Below, in pieces: positions 16,461-25,632 of a stretch of 64,000 bases of DNA (position 1 is the stretch's first letter; each line of letters starts with the position of its first letter). The notes under the pieces are model-generated. The model saw nothing but the letters and a program-made list of their open reading frames with translations, did no database searches and had not been told where the DNA came from. A program made the position numbers and the translations under genes. This DNA is from Jatrophihabitans sp. GAS493 (lineage in GTDB: Bacteria; Actinomycetota; Actinomycetes; Mycobacteriales; Jatrophihabitantaceae): NCBI RefSeq assembly GCF_900230215.1, contig NZ_LT907982.1, positions 434,001-498,000 on the forward strand, read 5' to 3'.

Positions 16461-18167
16461 ATGACCGAAGACGATGAGGTGCGCGCGGCTGACCTCCTCG
16501 AATCCATGCCGGCCGCCTTCGTCTCGGTCGATCGCGAGTGGCGGCTGACCTACCTCAACGCCGAGGCCGAGAAGTTGAGTGGGGCCGTCCGCAGCGATGT
16601 CATCGGTCATTCGCTGTGGGAGATGTTCCCGACCGCGCTCGGCACGGCATATGAGACGAGCTTCCGGCGGGCGATGGAGTCGGGGAGCCCCGAGACGTTC
16701 GAGGCGATGGGCCCGGGTAACTCCTGGTTCGAGATCCGGGCCTGGCCGACGGCATCGACCCTCTCCATCTACCTCCACGACGTCACCGAGCGGCATCGGG
16801 CTGAGGCGCTGGTCCAGCTGACGGCGCACGCCGGTGAACTGGCCAGCTACCTCGACACGGAGGCGGCGGTCACCGAACTGGCCCGGATCGTGGTGCCGAG
16901 CCTGGCCGACTGGTCGATCGTCTCCGTCATCGACTCCAATGGGGTGCTCCGCGACGTGGCCAGTTGGCACGTCGACCCGCTACTGCGCGAGGCGGTCGAG
17001 GTCTTCGCCAGCAGCCGATTCGACGGCCGAGACGAGCAGGGCCCGATGGGCCTGGCCGCGGCGTCGACGACGCCGGTCATCTCCGACGGCGGCGTGCTCG
17101 CGCTCGCGCTGGCCGCGGTTCGCTCGCCACAGGCCCGGGACGCGATCACCGCACTCGCCCCGGAATCCTCGGCCGCGCTGCCGCTGATCGCCAATGGGCG
17201 GGTGGCGGGTGTGCTGAGCATCTGCCGCGGCGCTGACCGGCCACCGCTGTCGGCCCAGGAGCTCAGCATCGCCACGAGTATCACCGCCCGCGCGGGGATG
17301 GCCCTGGACAACGCCCGCCTCTACACCGAGCAGCGGGAAACGGCCGAACGGCTGCACGAGGCCAACCGCCGGCTGCTGGAACTGGCCCGCCACGAACACA
17401 CGGTGGCCCGCTCGCTGCAGGACGCCATGCTCACCCGGCTGCCCGAACCCGACCATCTGCACCTGGTCGCGCGTTACCTCACCGCCAGTGAGGGCGATCA
17501 GGTCGGCGGCGACTGGTACGACGCAGTGATCCTGCCCAGCGGCCGGACGGTGCTGATGATCGGCGATGTCGTCGGCCACGACATCGGCGCCGCCGCGATG
17601 ATGGGACAGCTGCGCAACATGCTGCGCGCGCTGGCCTGGGACCGGGACGAGCCGCCCTCGCAGATCGTCAAACGCCTGGACCGGGCCATTCGCGATCTCA
17701 AGGTCTCGACACTGGCCACCATGGCGATGGTGCGGGTCGAGCAGGACGCGGAGGACGAGGCGACCGGCAACCGGACGCTGCGCTGGAGCAACGCCGGGCA
17801 CCCACCGCCGGTCCTCGTACACGACGATGGCACGGTGATCGTCCTCGACGGCGCACCTGATGTGCTGCTGGGCGTCGACCCAAGACGACCCCGCCACGAC
17901 CATCTCCATTCGGCGCCGCCGGATTCGACGCTGCTGCTCTACACCGACGGCCTCACCGAGCGACGCGACCGCGACCTCGACACCGGGCAGGCCGCACTGG
18001 TCACGGCACTGAAACGCCACCACCAACTCGAGCTGGACGAGATGCTCGACGCGACGATCTACGACATGGTGGGCACTCAGCCGGCCGATGACGTGGCGGT
18101 GCTGGCCGTACGCTTCCACGACCAGGATGAGCCGCGGCCCGCCGAAGCCGGCCCGTCCCACCGGTGA
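16461..18167 (+). CDS. PAS-GAF sensor with PP2C/SpoIIE serine phosphatase domain
   Basis: A 568-residue soluble signalling protein: PAS domain (about 10-110, FVSVDREWRLTYLNAEAEKL), GAF domain (about 115-285), a short helical linker, then a SpoIIE/PP2C phosphatase (about 325-555). Metal-site motifs are GGDWYDAVIL, MIGDVVGHDIGAA and LLLYTDGLTERRD. Family members act as RsbU-like phosphatases on anti-sigma-factor antagonists in partner-switching stress responses. No anti-sigma or antagonist gene is adjacent. The ATG has no clear ribosome site. A convergent wall-protein gene begins 10 bases beyond its stop. Confidence 0.9.
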   Translation: MTEDDEVRAADLLESMPAAFVSVDREWRLTYLNAEAEKLSGAVRSDVIGHSLWEMFPTALGTAYETSFRRAMESGSPETFEAMGPGNSWFEIRAWPTASTLSIYLHDVTERHRAEALVQLTAHAGELASYLDTEAAVTELARIVVPSLADWSIVSVIDSNGVLRDVASWHVDPLLREAVEVFASSRFDGRDEQGPMGLAAASTTPVISDGGVLALALAAVRSPQARDAITALAPESSAALPLIANGRVAGVLSICRGADRPPLSAQELSIATSITARAGMALDNARLYTEQRETAERLHEANRRLLELARHEHTVARSLQDAMLTRLPEPDHLHLVARYLTASEGDQVGGDWYDAVILPSGRTVLMIGDVVGHDIGAAAMMGQLRNMLRALAWDRDEPPSQIVKRLDRAIRDLKVSTLATMAMVRVEQDAEDEATGNRTLRWSNAGHPPPVLVHDDGTVIVLDGAPDVLLGVDPRRPRHDHLHSAPPDSTLLLYTDGLTERRDRDLDTGQAALVTALKRHHQLELDEMLDATIYDMVGTQPADDVAVLAVRFHDQDEPRPAEAGPSHR

Positions 18168-18176
18168 GAGCCGGGG

Positions 18177-20915
18177 CTAAGCCCGACGACGCTTGAACGT
18201 CAGAGCGCCGGCACCCGCGGCGACACCGGCCACGATGAGGAGCAGGGCCAGCATCAGCGGCAACCGCAGGTCGGTGCCGGTCAGCGCGAGACCTTCACCC
18301 CCACCGATCGGTGCGACCGCGAACTGCTGGTTCACCGGAGTCGAGGTGGCACACGCCGGATTGGCCGCAGTTGCCGGGCAATCCCCGCCGGAGCCGACCG
18401 GTGTCACCGCCGCGTTGGTCAGGAGTTGATCCCCCGGATCGGGCGCCAGGACAGTGACTGAGTACGTCACGGTGACCACGCCGCCGACCGGCAGGGCGCC
18501 GGACCAGTGCAGCTGCGGCGCTGAGTACGTCGCCCCGTGATCGGCATCGTCGTTGTAACTGGCGTCATCGAGTACAGCGGTCAGATCATCAGTAAAAGAC
18601 GCGGGATCGGCTTCGGTGTAGGCGACCTGGCCGGAGTTCTTGACCGTGATCGTGTAGCTGACCGAGTCACCCACGTTGGCCGAGGTGACGGTGGTGGTCT
18701 TGGTGACGTCGTAACTCTGGACGAGCTTACTGACCAGGCAGGTCGCCGAGACCGTTCCGACCGGGCAGTTGGGTCCGACCACCGCGTTGCCGAGCTGGTG
18801 ATCGCCCCGGTCGGGTGCGTTCACGGTGACGGAGTAGGCGACGACGACGCTCGCCCCGACCGGTACCGCCCCGGCCCAGCTCAGCACCGGCGCGGCATAG
18901 CGTGCCCCGTGATCGGCGTCGTTGTCGTAGGTCGCGTCATCCAGCACACCACTGAGATCATCCGTGAAAGTAGCGGGATCGGCCGCCGTGTAGGGCGCCC
19001 CGCCCGTGTTCGTCACGGTCACCTGATACGTCACCCGACCGCCGGCGCGGGCGGTCGTGCCGGGTGAGGACTTGGCGACGGTGTAGCTGCGGACCGGTAT
19101 CGCCGCGGGGTGGCAGCTGGTGACCAGTACCGCCGGCGCGAGCTGAACGTTCGGCGTGGTCGGCGGTCCGGGGCAGCCGCCGAGGCGGGTCGGGGTGACG
19201 AGCGCATTGTCCAGCAGCTTGTCACCGGTGTCGGGATTGTTCACCGTGACGCTGTAGGTCACGGTGACGGTCGCCCCGACGGCGAGCGGGCCGGACCAGG
19301 AGAGCAGCGGCGCGGCATAGGTCGGGGCCGCAGCACCGCCGGAGGCGCTCGCGTCGTCGTTGTACGTGGCATCGTCGAGGACGCCGCTCAGCGAGTCGAG
19401 GAAGCCCACCGGGTCGACCGAGGTGAACTCAACCTGACCGGTGTTGCGCACGACGACGGTGTACCTGATCGTGTCGCCGAGGTCGGCCACCAGATGATCG
19501 TCGGTCTTCACCACGCTGAAGTCCTGCACCTTCACCGGCGGTGGTGCGCAGTCGGCGCCGGCCGTGGCGGACGGGCAGTTGCCGCCTGACCCGGGCGGCG
19601 TCAGCACCCCGTTCGACAGCAGGTGATCACCGGCATCCGGCGAGGCGATCCGCACCGAATAGGTCACCGTCACGCTTGCCCCGACGCCGAGCGGACCCGA
19701 CCAGGAGAGGACGGGCGCGGTGTAGGTCGGGGCCGGTCCGGAGGTCGCGGTCGCGTCTTCGTTGTACTGGGCGTCATCCAGCACGCCGGTCAGATCATCA
19801 GTAAAACTAGCCGGGTTCGTCGATGGGTAGGCCTTCGTGCCGGTGTTCGTGACGGCGATCGTGTAGGTGACGGTGTCGCCCGGATCGGCCGTCGTGGTCG
19901 AGGCGGACTTCACCACCGAGAAGGTCCGCACCGGAACGCTGCTCGAGCAGCGCGGATCCACCGAGGCGGCCGGGCAGCTCCCGCCCGACGCGGGCGGGGT
20001 GACGACGCGATTCTGCAGCGACCCGTCACCGGCGTCCGGGTTCTGCACAGTGACCGAGTAGGTGACGGTCACGGTGGCTGCGACCGGCAGCGGCCCCGAC
20101 CACGACAGGGTGGGAGAGGCGAATGTCGGGCTCGGGCCGGCACTGGCGGTGGCGTCGTTGTTGAACGTCGCGTCGTCGAGGACGCTGGTCAGGTCGTCGG
20201 TGAAGGAGGCCGGAGCGGCGCCCGTGTAGGCCACCTGCCCGGTGTTGGCGACGGTGACCGTGTAGGTGATCTTGGAGCCGGGAGCGGCGTTCGTGGTCGA
20301 GGCCGACTTCCGCACCGAGTACGACTTCACCGCCACCGTGGAGGTGCAGGTCGGCGCTGCGGCACCGAACGGGCAGTCGCCGCCGCTGTCCGGAGGCGTG
20401 ATCACCGTGTTGACCAGGGACTGGTCGCCGTTGTCGGGGTCATCCACGGTCACCGAATAGGTCACCGTGACACTCCCGCCGATCGCGAGGGGGCCCGACC
20501 AGGTCAGGATCGGCCCGGCGAAGACAGCGGCCGGGCCACTGGAGACGGCAATGTCGTTGTCGTAGGACGCGTCGTCCAGCACGCCCGCGACATTGCCGGT
20601 GATCGAGGCCGGGTTGAGCGCGGTGTAGGCAACGGTTCCGGTGTTCGTGATGGTGACCGTGTAGCCGACGACGCTGGCCGGACCGGTTGCACTCACCGAC
20701 GAGGCGATGACCGCCGAGTAGGTCTGCCCGGCGACGGCGGCCTGCGGTGCCACTGGAGCCGCCGCGGCCGGGTTCAGCGGGAGGGCCGAGGCGACCGCGG
20801 TTAGCGCGGCCAGCAGGGCAGCCGTGACGCCACGACCAGGCAGCCGGGTCTGGCGATGTCCCGCCGATGGACGGCTGGGACGACCGCTCGCCCACCGCGC
20901 CAGGTCGAACCGCAC
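18177..20915 (-). CDS. Cell-wall-anchored DUF11 repeat protein with LALTG sorting signal
   Basis: A 912-residue exported protein. An Arg-rich start leads into a hydrophobic signal peptide (about 28-53, ending in an Ala run). Six Ig-like DUF11 repeats of about 115-130 residues follow, each with a YTVTVTNTG-like strand, FTDDLTGVLDDA and LSWSGPL segments. The C terminus has LALTG (876-880), a membrane helix (about 884-905) and a KRRRA tail, a class-E (LAxTG) sortase signal. It should be linked to peptidoglycan and extend from the surface. No sortase gene is nearby. The start is GTG 20915. Its ligand is unknown. Confidence 0.85.
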   Translation of the reverse strand: MRFDLARWASGRPSRPSAGHRQTRLPGRGVTAALLAALTAVASALPLNPAAAAPVAPQAAVAGQTYSAVIASSVSATGPASVVGYTVTITNTGTVAYTALNPASITGNVAGVLDDASYDNDIAVSSGPAAVFAGPILTWSGPLAIGGSVTVTYSVTVDDPDNGDQSLVNTVITPPDSGGDCPFGAAAPTCTSTVAVKSYSVRKSASTTNAAPGSKITYTVTVANTGQVAYTGAAPASFTDDLTSVLDDATFNNDATASAGPSPTFASPTLSWSGPLPVAATVTVTYSVTVQNPDAGDGSLQNRVVTPPASGGSCPAASVDPRCSSSVPVRTFSVVKSASTTTADPGDTVTYTIAVTNTGTKAYPSTNPASFTDDLTGVLDDAQYNEDATATSGPAPTYTAPVLSWSGPLGVGASVTVTYSVRIASPDAGDHLLSNGVLTPPGSGGNCPSATAGADCAPPPVKVQDFSVVKTDDHLVADLGDTIRYTVVVRNTGQVEFTSVDPVGFLDSLSGVLDDATYNDDASASGGAAAPTYAAPLLSWSGPLAVGATVTVTYSVTVNNPDTGDKLLDNALVTPTRLGGCPGPPTTPNVQLAPAVLVTSCHPAAIPVRSYTVAKSSPGTTARAGGRVTYQVTVTNTGGAPYTAADPATFTDDLSGVLDDATYDNDADHGARYAAPVLSWAGAVPVGASVVVAYSVTVNAPDRGDHQLGNAVVGPNCPVGTVSATCLVSKLVQSYDVTKTTTVTSANVGDSVSYTITVKNSGQVAYTEADPASFTDDLTAVLDDASYNDDADHGATYSAPQLHWSGALPVGGVVTVTYSVTVLAPDPGDQLLTNAAVTPVGSGGDCPATAANPACATSTPVNQQFAVAPIGGGEGLALTGTDLRLPLMLALLLIVAGVAAGAGALTFKRRRA

Positions 20916-20976
20916 AAGCCCGAACGTAGCCCGTTACCCAAGCGTTTGGCTATCGAACCCGGAAAATCCGCGGACG

Positions 20977-22224
20977 TCAGTGGGGTGCAACCCCCACCGC
21001 CGCCAGGTCGGTGACGGGCAACGGGGGCCACGAACTGGGCCCCGGCGGGACAACCCGCCCGCCGCGCAGTACCAGCGTCGGGCTGATGGACTCGGCGACG
21101 ATCTCGGCCACCGCGGTGGCGTCGAAGACGTTGAGGTCGCCGCGGCAGCCGACCTCCAACCCATGGCCATCCACGCCGACCACCCGGGAACCGTGAATCG
21201 AGACGATGTCGGCGACGAGTTCGAAGTCGGCGTCGTCATACATTCTCGACTGGTACGCCAGTTGGGTGGCGATCGGCGCCATCGCCGGCACGCCGTAGGG
21301 CGACCAGGCATCGCGGATGCCGTCCGAGCCGGAGATCACCGGCACCCCGGCCGCATGAAGACGCAGCACCGGTGGCGTCATCCCGACCGGACCGTCGGTC
21401 ATGATGCAGATGCCGGCCTCAGCCAACCGGGCGATCACCGGAGCCACCGCGTCGCTCGTCGCGGAACCGAGTGCGTAGGCGTGACTGATCGTCACATTCC
21501 CCTGCATTCCCGAGACAATCGTGCGTTCACAGATCTGCGCTATCTCAGCCAGGCCGTCGGGTCCCTCGTCGTGGAGGTGGATGTCGATGGGTGCGTGATA
21601 CTTCTCGGCCAGCCCGAAGACGACGTCCAGGTGCCCGTCGACGTCACCGTCGATGCCGTGCGGATCCAGGCCACCGACGACGTCGACCCCGCTGCGCATC
21701 GCCTCGTCCATCAAGTCGGCCACTCCCGGGTCGGCCCGGATGCCACTCTGCGGGAAGGCCACCAGTTGCAGATCGACCAGCCCGGCCAGCTTCTCGCGCA
21801 CCTGCACCAGGGTCTCGACACCGCCCAGCCCAACCAGCGTGTCGACGTCGATGTGCGAGCGAATGACACCGACGCCCGCCTCGATCATCCGGGTCGCCAG
21901 GGCCAGTGAGCGGGGTAGTTGCGGCTCGGTGGCGGCAGCGCGGATCGAGCGTTCGCGGTCAATGCACTGGCGAATCGTGGCGCCGGGGAGGTGCGGCTGC
22001 CAGGGCATGCTCCAGAACGTCTTGTCCAGGTGGGCGTGCGCGTTGACGAAGGGTGGCCGCACCACGCGGCCGGCGAGGTCGAGGGTGGCCGCCGATGCGG
22101 GCACGTCCCGGGAGTCATCGAGATCGCTGGCTGGCTCGATTGCGGTGATCATCCCGTCCGTGATGTGGACGTGTCGCAGCGCTCCGTCGATGCGGGCGTT
22201 GCGAAGCACCAGATACTCGGTCAT
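20977..22224 (-). CDS. Amidohydrolase, cytosine-deaminase (CodA)-like
   Basis: A 415-residue metal-dependent hydrolase and the last gene of the ABC-transporter operon. Motifs in order: HAHLDKTFW (metal histidines), RSHIDVD, HLHDEGPDG, a SHA histidine, and SGSDGIRDAWSPYG carrying the aspartate that binds metal and activates water. Length and order match CodA-type deaminases of cytosine and other N-heterocycles. The start ATG overlaps the stop of the preceding amidohydrolase by four bases. The substrate is presumably what the linked transporter imports. Confidence 0.85.
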   Translation of the reverse strand: MTEYLVLRNARIDGALRHVHITDGMITAIEPASDLDDSRDVPASAATLDLAGRVVRPPFVNAHAHLDKTFWSMPWQPHLPGATIRQCIDRERSIRAAATEPQLPRSLALATRMIEAGVGVIRSHIDVDTLVGLGGVETLVQVREKLAGLVDLQLVAFPQSGIRADPGVADLMDEAMRSGVDVVGGLDPHGIDGDVDGHLDVVFGLAEKYHAPIDIHLHDEGPDGLAEIAQICERTIVSGMQGNVTISHAYALGSATSDAVAPVIARLAEAGICIMTDGPVGMTPPVLRLHAAGVPVISGSDGIRDAWSPYGVPAMAPIATQLAYQSRMYDDADFELVADIVSIHGSRVVGVDGHGLEVGCRGDLNVFDATAVAEIVAESISPTLVLRGGRVVPPGPSSWPPLPVTDLAAVGVAPH

Positions 22225-23525
22225 GGGTGAACTCCTTGCAGGATAAGGTCATCGGCTCGAGCGAACGGTTGCGCGGAGTAGGTCAGCATCCCGCCGGAGA
22301 TGGTAGCCAGCACCGCCGGTCCGTCGTGAATGGCCCGCCGCGGATCGGTGGTATCGAGCACCGCGAGGTGGGCGGCGTGCCCGACCTCTGGACCGTGTGG
22401 AGCGCGCCCCAGGATGGCCGCCGGAGCCGTCGTGATCGCATCCAGCAGCAACGCTCGGGCCGGCGGCCCCGGCAACCGTCCGATGATCCCGGCCAGCCAT
22501 GCCGCCTGGATCAGGCTGCCATTGCCATAGGGGGCGAAGTCGTTGGCGATGTTGTTATTGGTCACCGCGGTGCGCACCCCGGCCGCCGCGGCCTCGGCGA
22601 TTGGGGCCAGGCTGCGGCTACCCAGTGACGCTGACTCCTCGTGCGCACCGCCCAGGTAGAGGTCGGTGGCCGGCATGACCACCAGCGCGACCCCGGCATC
22701 GGCCAGCTCGGCGAAGGCGCGCGCCCGGTCGTCGCTGCTCATCGCCGCCAGCTTGGTGACGTGACCGATGGTGACCAGTCCCTGCATCCCCAGCGTGCGC
22801 GTCCGGTCGGCCACGGCTGCGATGAGGGAGCCGGACGGGTCGTCGTCGAAGTCGAGGTGCAGGTCGACCGGCAGTCCATGCTGGTCGGCCAGGCCGAAGA
22901 CCGCATCGAGGTGGGCCAGTGGATCATCCTCGACGTACGGACAGCCGGCGATGACCTGCACCGCTGCGCCGGCGGCGGCAGCGGCCATGTCGGCCCGGAC
23001 GCCTCCGGAGAGTCCGTACTGCGGGAAGGCGGTGATCTGCAGATCGAGGACGTCGGCGAACTCCTGCCGGAGCCGCTGATGGAGCTCGACCAGGGCCAGG
23101 CCGCCGTCACGGTCGATCTCGGCGTGCGCCCGCACGGCGACAACCCCCTTGCGAACAAGGGTATTGACGGCTCGCCGCGCGCCGTCGAGCACCGTCTGTG
23201 CGTCGATTCGCTGCCGGACCTCGGCCATCGCGGCGATGGCACCCGCGACCCCGGCACCGGCCCCAACCCCACCGCGAGCCGACTCACCGGCGTCGAGGAG
23301 ATAGGCCTTGTCCAGATGGACGTGCGCGTCGACCAGGCCGGGAACCAGCACCTGCCCCGCCACGTCCAAGACCCGCCCGGATGCGGGCGAGCCTTGGACG
23401 GAGAGGTCCCCAGCGCTGTCGGTCACCGCGGTGACGACGCCGTCGACCACAACGAGATCGACCAGGCGGCCGTTCGTCAGTCGGGCGCCGGTCACCGCGG
23501 CGAGCGAGGGGAGGGTGTTACTCAC
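22221..23525 (-). CDS. Amidohydrolase, CodA-like paralogue with altered metal site
   Basis: A 434-residue relative of the next gene, keeping HVHLDKAYLL, AHAEIDRDGG and the GHV histidine. It differs where CodA enzymes carry the catalytic glutamate and aspartate: HLDFDDD replaces the HxDE segment and TNNNIANDFAPYG replaces SGSDGIRD. NNxxN variants are known in some CodA-like branches, so this may mark a different substrate rather than inactivity. GTG start; it overlaps both neighbours by four bases, so co-translation with the binding protein and second hydrolase is expected. Confidence 0.82.
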   Translation of the reverse strand: MSNTLPSLAAVTGARLTNGRLVDLVVVDGVVTAVTDSAGDLSVQGSPASGRVLDVAGQVLVPGLVDAHVHLDKAYLLDAGESARGGVGAGAGVAGAIAAMAEVRQRIDAQTVLDGARRAVNTLVRKGVVAVRAHAEIDRDGGLALVELHQRLRQEFADVLDLQITAFPQYGLSGGVRADMAAAAAGAAVQVIAGCPYVEDDPLAHLDAVFGLADQHGLPVDLHLDFDDDPSGSLIAAVADRTRTLGMQGLVTIGHVTKLAAMSSDDRARAFAELADAGVALVVMPATDLYLGGAHEESASLGSRSLAPIAEAAAAGVRTAVTNNNIANDFAPYGNGSLIQAAWLAGIIGRLPGPPARALLLDAITTAPAAILGRAPHGPEVGHAAHLAVLDTTDPRRAIHDGPAVLATISGGMLTYSAQPFARADDLILQGVHP

Positions 23526-24667
23526 TGGTGGATGGATGGATCAAGGTATTCGTTGGTGGCGATGTCGGACGGCTTGAGTCCATCCTGGATCTTGATGTTC
23601 TTGGTGGCGAACATCGTGCCCAGCATGCTGATCGAGTTGGTGAGCCGGGTCGGGTCCATCGAGCCGAGGGTTCCGTCCGTGCCGTTGGCGACGATCTTCT
23701 CCGACAGCTGCACCTTCACCGAGTCGGCGTTGCCGTCAGCCGTGATGGGCGGGCCGTCCTTGATCTTGGCTCCGATGTCGAGGAGGGTCTGGTTGGTCGC
23801 GGCCGGATCCTTGATGTAGTCGAGCTGGGCCTTCTGCAGCAGCGGGACCAACTGCTTCAAGCAGGGCGAGAGCTTCTCCTTCTCGGCACTGCGGATCGCC
23901 ACCTGCTGCGGGTAGACGTCCCACCCGGCGTCAGCAACCAGCAGGTACTTCACCGGCTTGTTCCACTGCGGCACGTTGTGCTCCCAACGGTACGGCTCGT
24001 TGCTGACGTAGCCCTGCTGCATCTCCTTGCCGCCGGCCGCGACGAAGCGGCTCGGGCTGCCGTCGAAGGAGGCGTCAAGCTGGCTCTTCTTCACGATCCC
24101 CTTGGAGACAAGGTAATCCATGTAGGTCAGGCCCTCGGTGTAGAGCACCTTGGCGTTGGTCGGCGCGACGTCGGCCCACGTCTTCACGGTGGTGAGCGTG
24201 GCCGGATCCCACATGACGATCTGCGGATCCTTGTCCAGCGGCGCCACCACACCGAGCGTCGGGAACTTGGCGAAGTCACGGACGGCGGAGTCGGTGGAGA
24301 CGTAGCCGAGGGTGATCGAAGTGTCGGTGTACATCTGCGCGCTCACGGCCTGGTAGCCGATGAAGGGTCCACCGAGGCGGACCTCGACCGAGACACCGGT
24401 GTCACCGATCTTGCCCAGGTACGCACCCTTCTTGGCGTCGACCGTGCCACCCGGCCCGGCGAGCTGGTAGGCCGCGGCCCGCTCCGGGGTGGCGTACCAG
24501 TCGGTCTGGATGACGACCGTCTTCGGGCAGACCGACGCGAGCGTGCCGGCCGCGGCCGACGAGTTTCCGACCGCCGCCGAGGTGGCAGCACTGCTGCATG
24601 CCGTCAGAGCGGTTGCGGCGATCGTGACGGCACCCGCCGTAGCGATCAGTTTCCTTCGTGTGGGCAT
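23522..24667 (-). CDS. ABC transporter substrate-binding lipoprotein (NMT1/ThiY-SsuA-like)
   Basis: A 381-residue lipoprotein with a signal peptide and lipobox LTAC (Cys24). The mature domain begins VVIQTDWYATPERAA, like the NMT1/ThiY/SsuA class that binds pyrimidines, sulfonates and other small organics. The ATG at 24667 has an AGGAG site; in-frame sequence further upstream is antisense to the permease and is discarded. It overlaps the next amidohydrolase by four bases. Binding is inferred to be to the substrate of the two hydrolases. Confidence 0.87.
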   Translation of the reverse strand: MPTRRKLIATAGAVTIAATALTACSSAATSAAVGNSSAAAGTLASVCPKTVVIQTDWYATPERAAAYQLAGPGGTVDAKKGAYLGKIGDTGVSVEVRLGGPFIGYQAVSAQMYTDTSITLGYVSTDSAVRDFAKFPTLGVVAPLDKDPQIVMWDPATLTTVKTWADVAPTNAKVLYTEGLTYMDYLVSKGIVKKSQLDASFDGSPSRFVAAGGKEMQQGYVSNEPYRWEHNVPQWNKPVKYLLVADAGWDVYPQQVAIRSAEKEKLSPCLKQLVPLLQKAQLDYIKDPAATNQTLLDIGAKIKDGPPITADGNADSVKVQLSEKIVANGTDGTLGSMDPTRLTNSISMLGTMFATKNIKIQDGLKPSDIATNEYLDPSIHQ

Positions 24668-24711
24668 GCGTTCTCCTAGTTTTGTTGCTGGATTGGCTGG
24701 ACTTGCTGTGG

Positions 24712-25632
24712 TCAGCTGCGCGCTGGTGAGCGCCGCGCGGTCACCCAGTGGGTGATGCGGTCGAAGAAGATGTAGAGCAGCACGCCGACGGCTGAGCTGA
24801 GCAGCAGCGCGGCGATCATCTTGTCGGTCTCCAGAGATTGCCGGTAGCTGTCGATGAGACGGCCGATGCCGGGCTCCCCCTGCCGGAAGAAGAAGTCGGC
24901 GATGATCGAGCCGACCACCGAGAGTCCGGCCGCGATCGTGCAGCCGGTGAGCGCCGTCGGCAGAGCCGCCGGCAGTTGCAGGTGACGAAGTCGCTGCAGC
25001 CGGGAGGCACGGAAGAGCGAGAACTGATCGTGCAGCGACGAGTCGACCGAGCGAATGCCGAATAAAGTATTGGTGATCACCGGGAAGATCGAGATCAGCA
25101 CACAGACGATCACCCGTGCCGTGAACTCGTATCCGAACCAGAAGCCGAGCAGCGGGACGACGGCCAGGATCGGGATCGTCTGCAGAATGACGGCGTAGGG
25201 GTAGAGGGAGAGTTCGATCCAGCGGGCCTGGCTCATGAGTACGGCCAGCAGCACACCGAAGATGATCGAGAGACTCAGCCCGACGAGGGCCACCTTGGTG
25301 GTGGACCAGAGCGCGTTCAGGATCTCCGCGCGGGTCACGCTGTCGACGATGCCGGCGCGCCATACCTCGAGCGGCGAGGGCAGCAGGAACTGCCTGGTCG
25401 GGTCGAGCACGTGGTCGCTGATGAATGTCCAGATGCCGATCACCACGGCCAGGGTGATCAGCGGCGCCAGCCAGCGGCTGAGGCGGGAGCCGGTGCGGCT
25501 GGCGTGGGCGATGACCTCGACCGGGTTCAGCGAGTTGGTCGTCGGCTCATCGGGAGCGGCTGCTGCGGGGGTGGCGGCGGTTGGCATGCTGGCTGATCCC
25601 GTTGTCCCCGTGGTTCCCGTCGTCCCGATCAC
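24712..25632 (-). CDS. ABC transporter permease (SsuC/ThiX-like)
   Basis: A 306-residue inner-membrane permease with a Thr/Pro/Ala-rich cytoplasmic head of about 50 residues, then six helices and a permease core (FWFGYEFTARVIVCVLISIF, LPAALPTALTGCTIAAGLS). It belongs to the class that partners NMT1/SsuA-type binding proteins. The GTG at 25632 overlaps the ATPase stop (GTGA); an in-frame ATG lies 15 codons later. The first codons include a GTTGTTGTTG-type amino-acid repeat. Confidence 0.9.
   Translation of the reverse strand: MIGTTGTTGTTGSASMPTAATPAAAAPDEPTTNSLNPVEVIAHASRTGSRLSRWLAPLITLAVVIGIWTFISDHVLDPTRQFLLPSPLEVWRAGIVDSVTRAEILNALWSTTKVALVGLSLSIIFGVLLAVLMSQARWIELSLYPYAVILQTIPILAVVPLLGFWFGYEFTARVIVCVLISIFPVITNTLFGIRSVDSSLHDQFSLFRASRLQRLRHLQLPAALPTALTGCTIAAGLSVVGSIIADFFFRQGEPGIGRLIDSYRQSLETDKMIAALLLSSAVGVLLYIFFDRITHWVTARRSPARS

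Noticed and set aside
24668-25363. Upstream in-frame extension of the binding protein to 613 residues
   Set aside because: The extension is antisense-free junk over the permease gene; the lipoprotein signal and AGGAG site fix the start at 24667.
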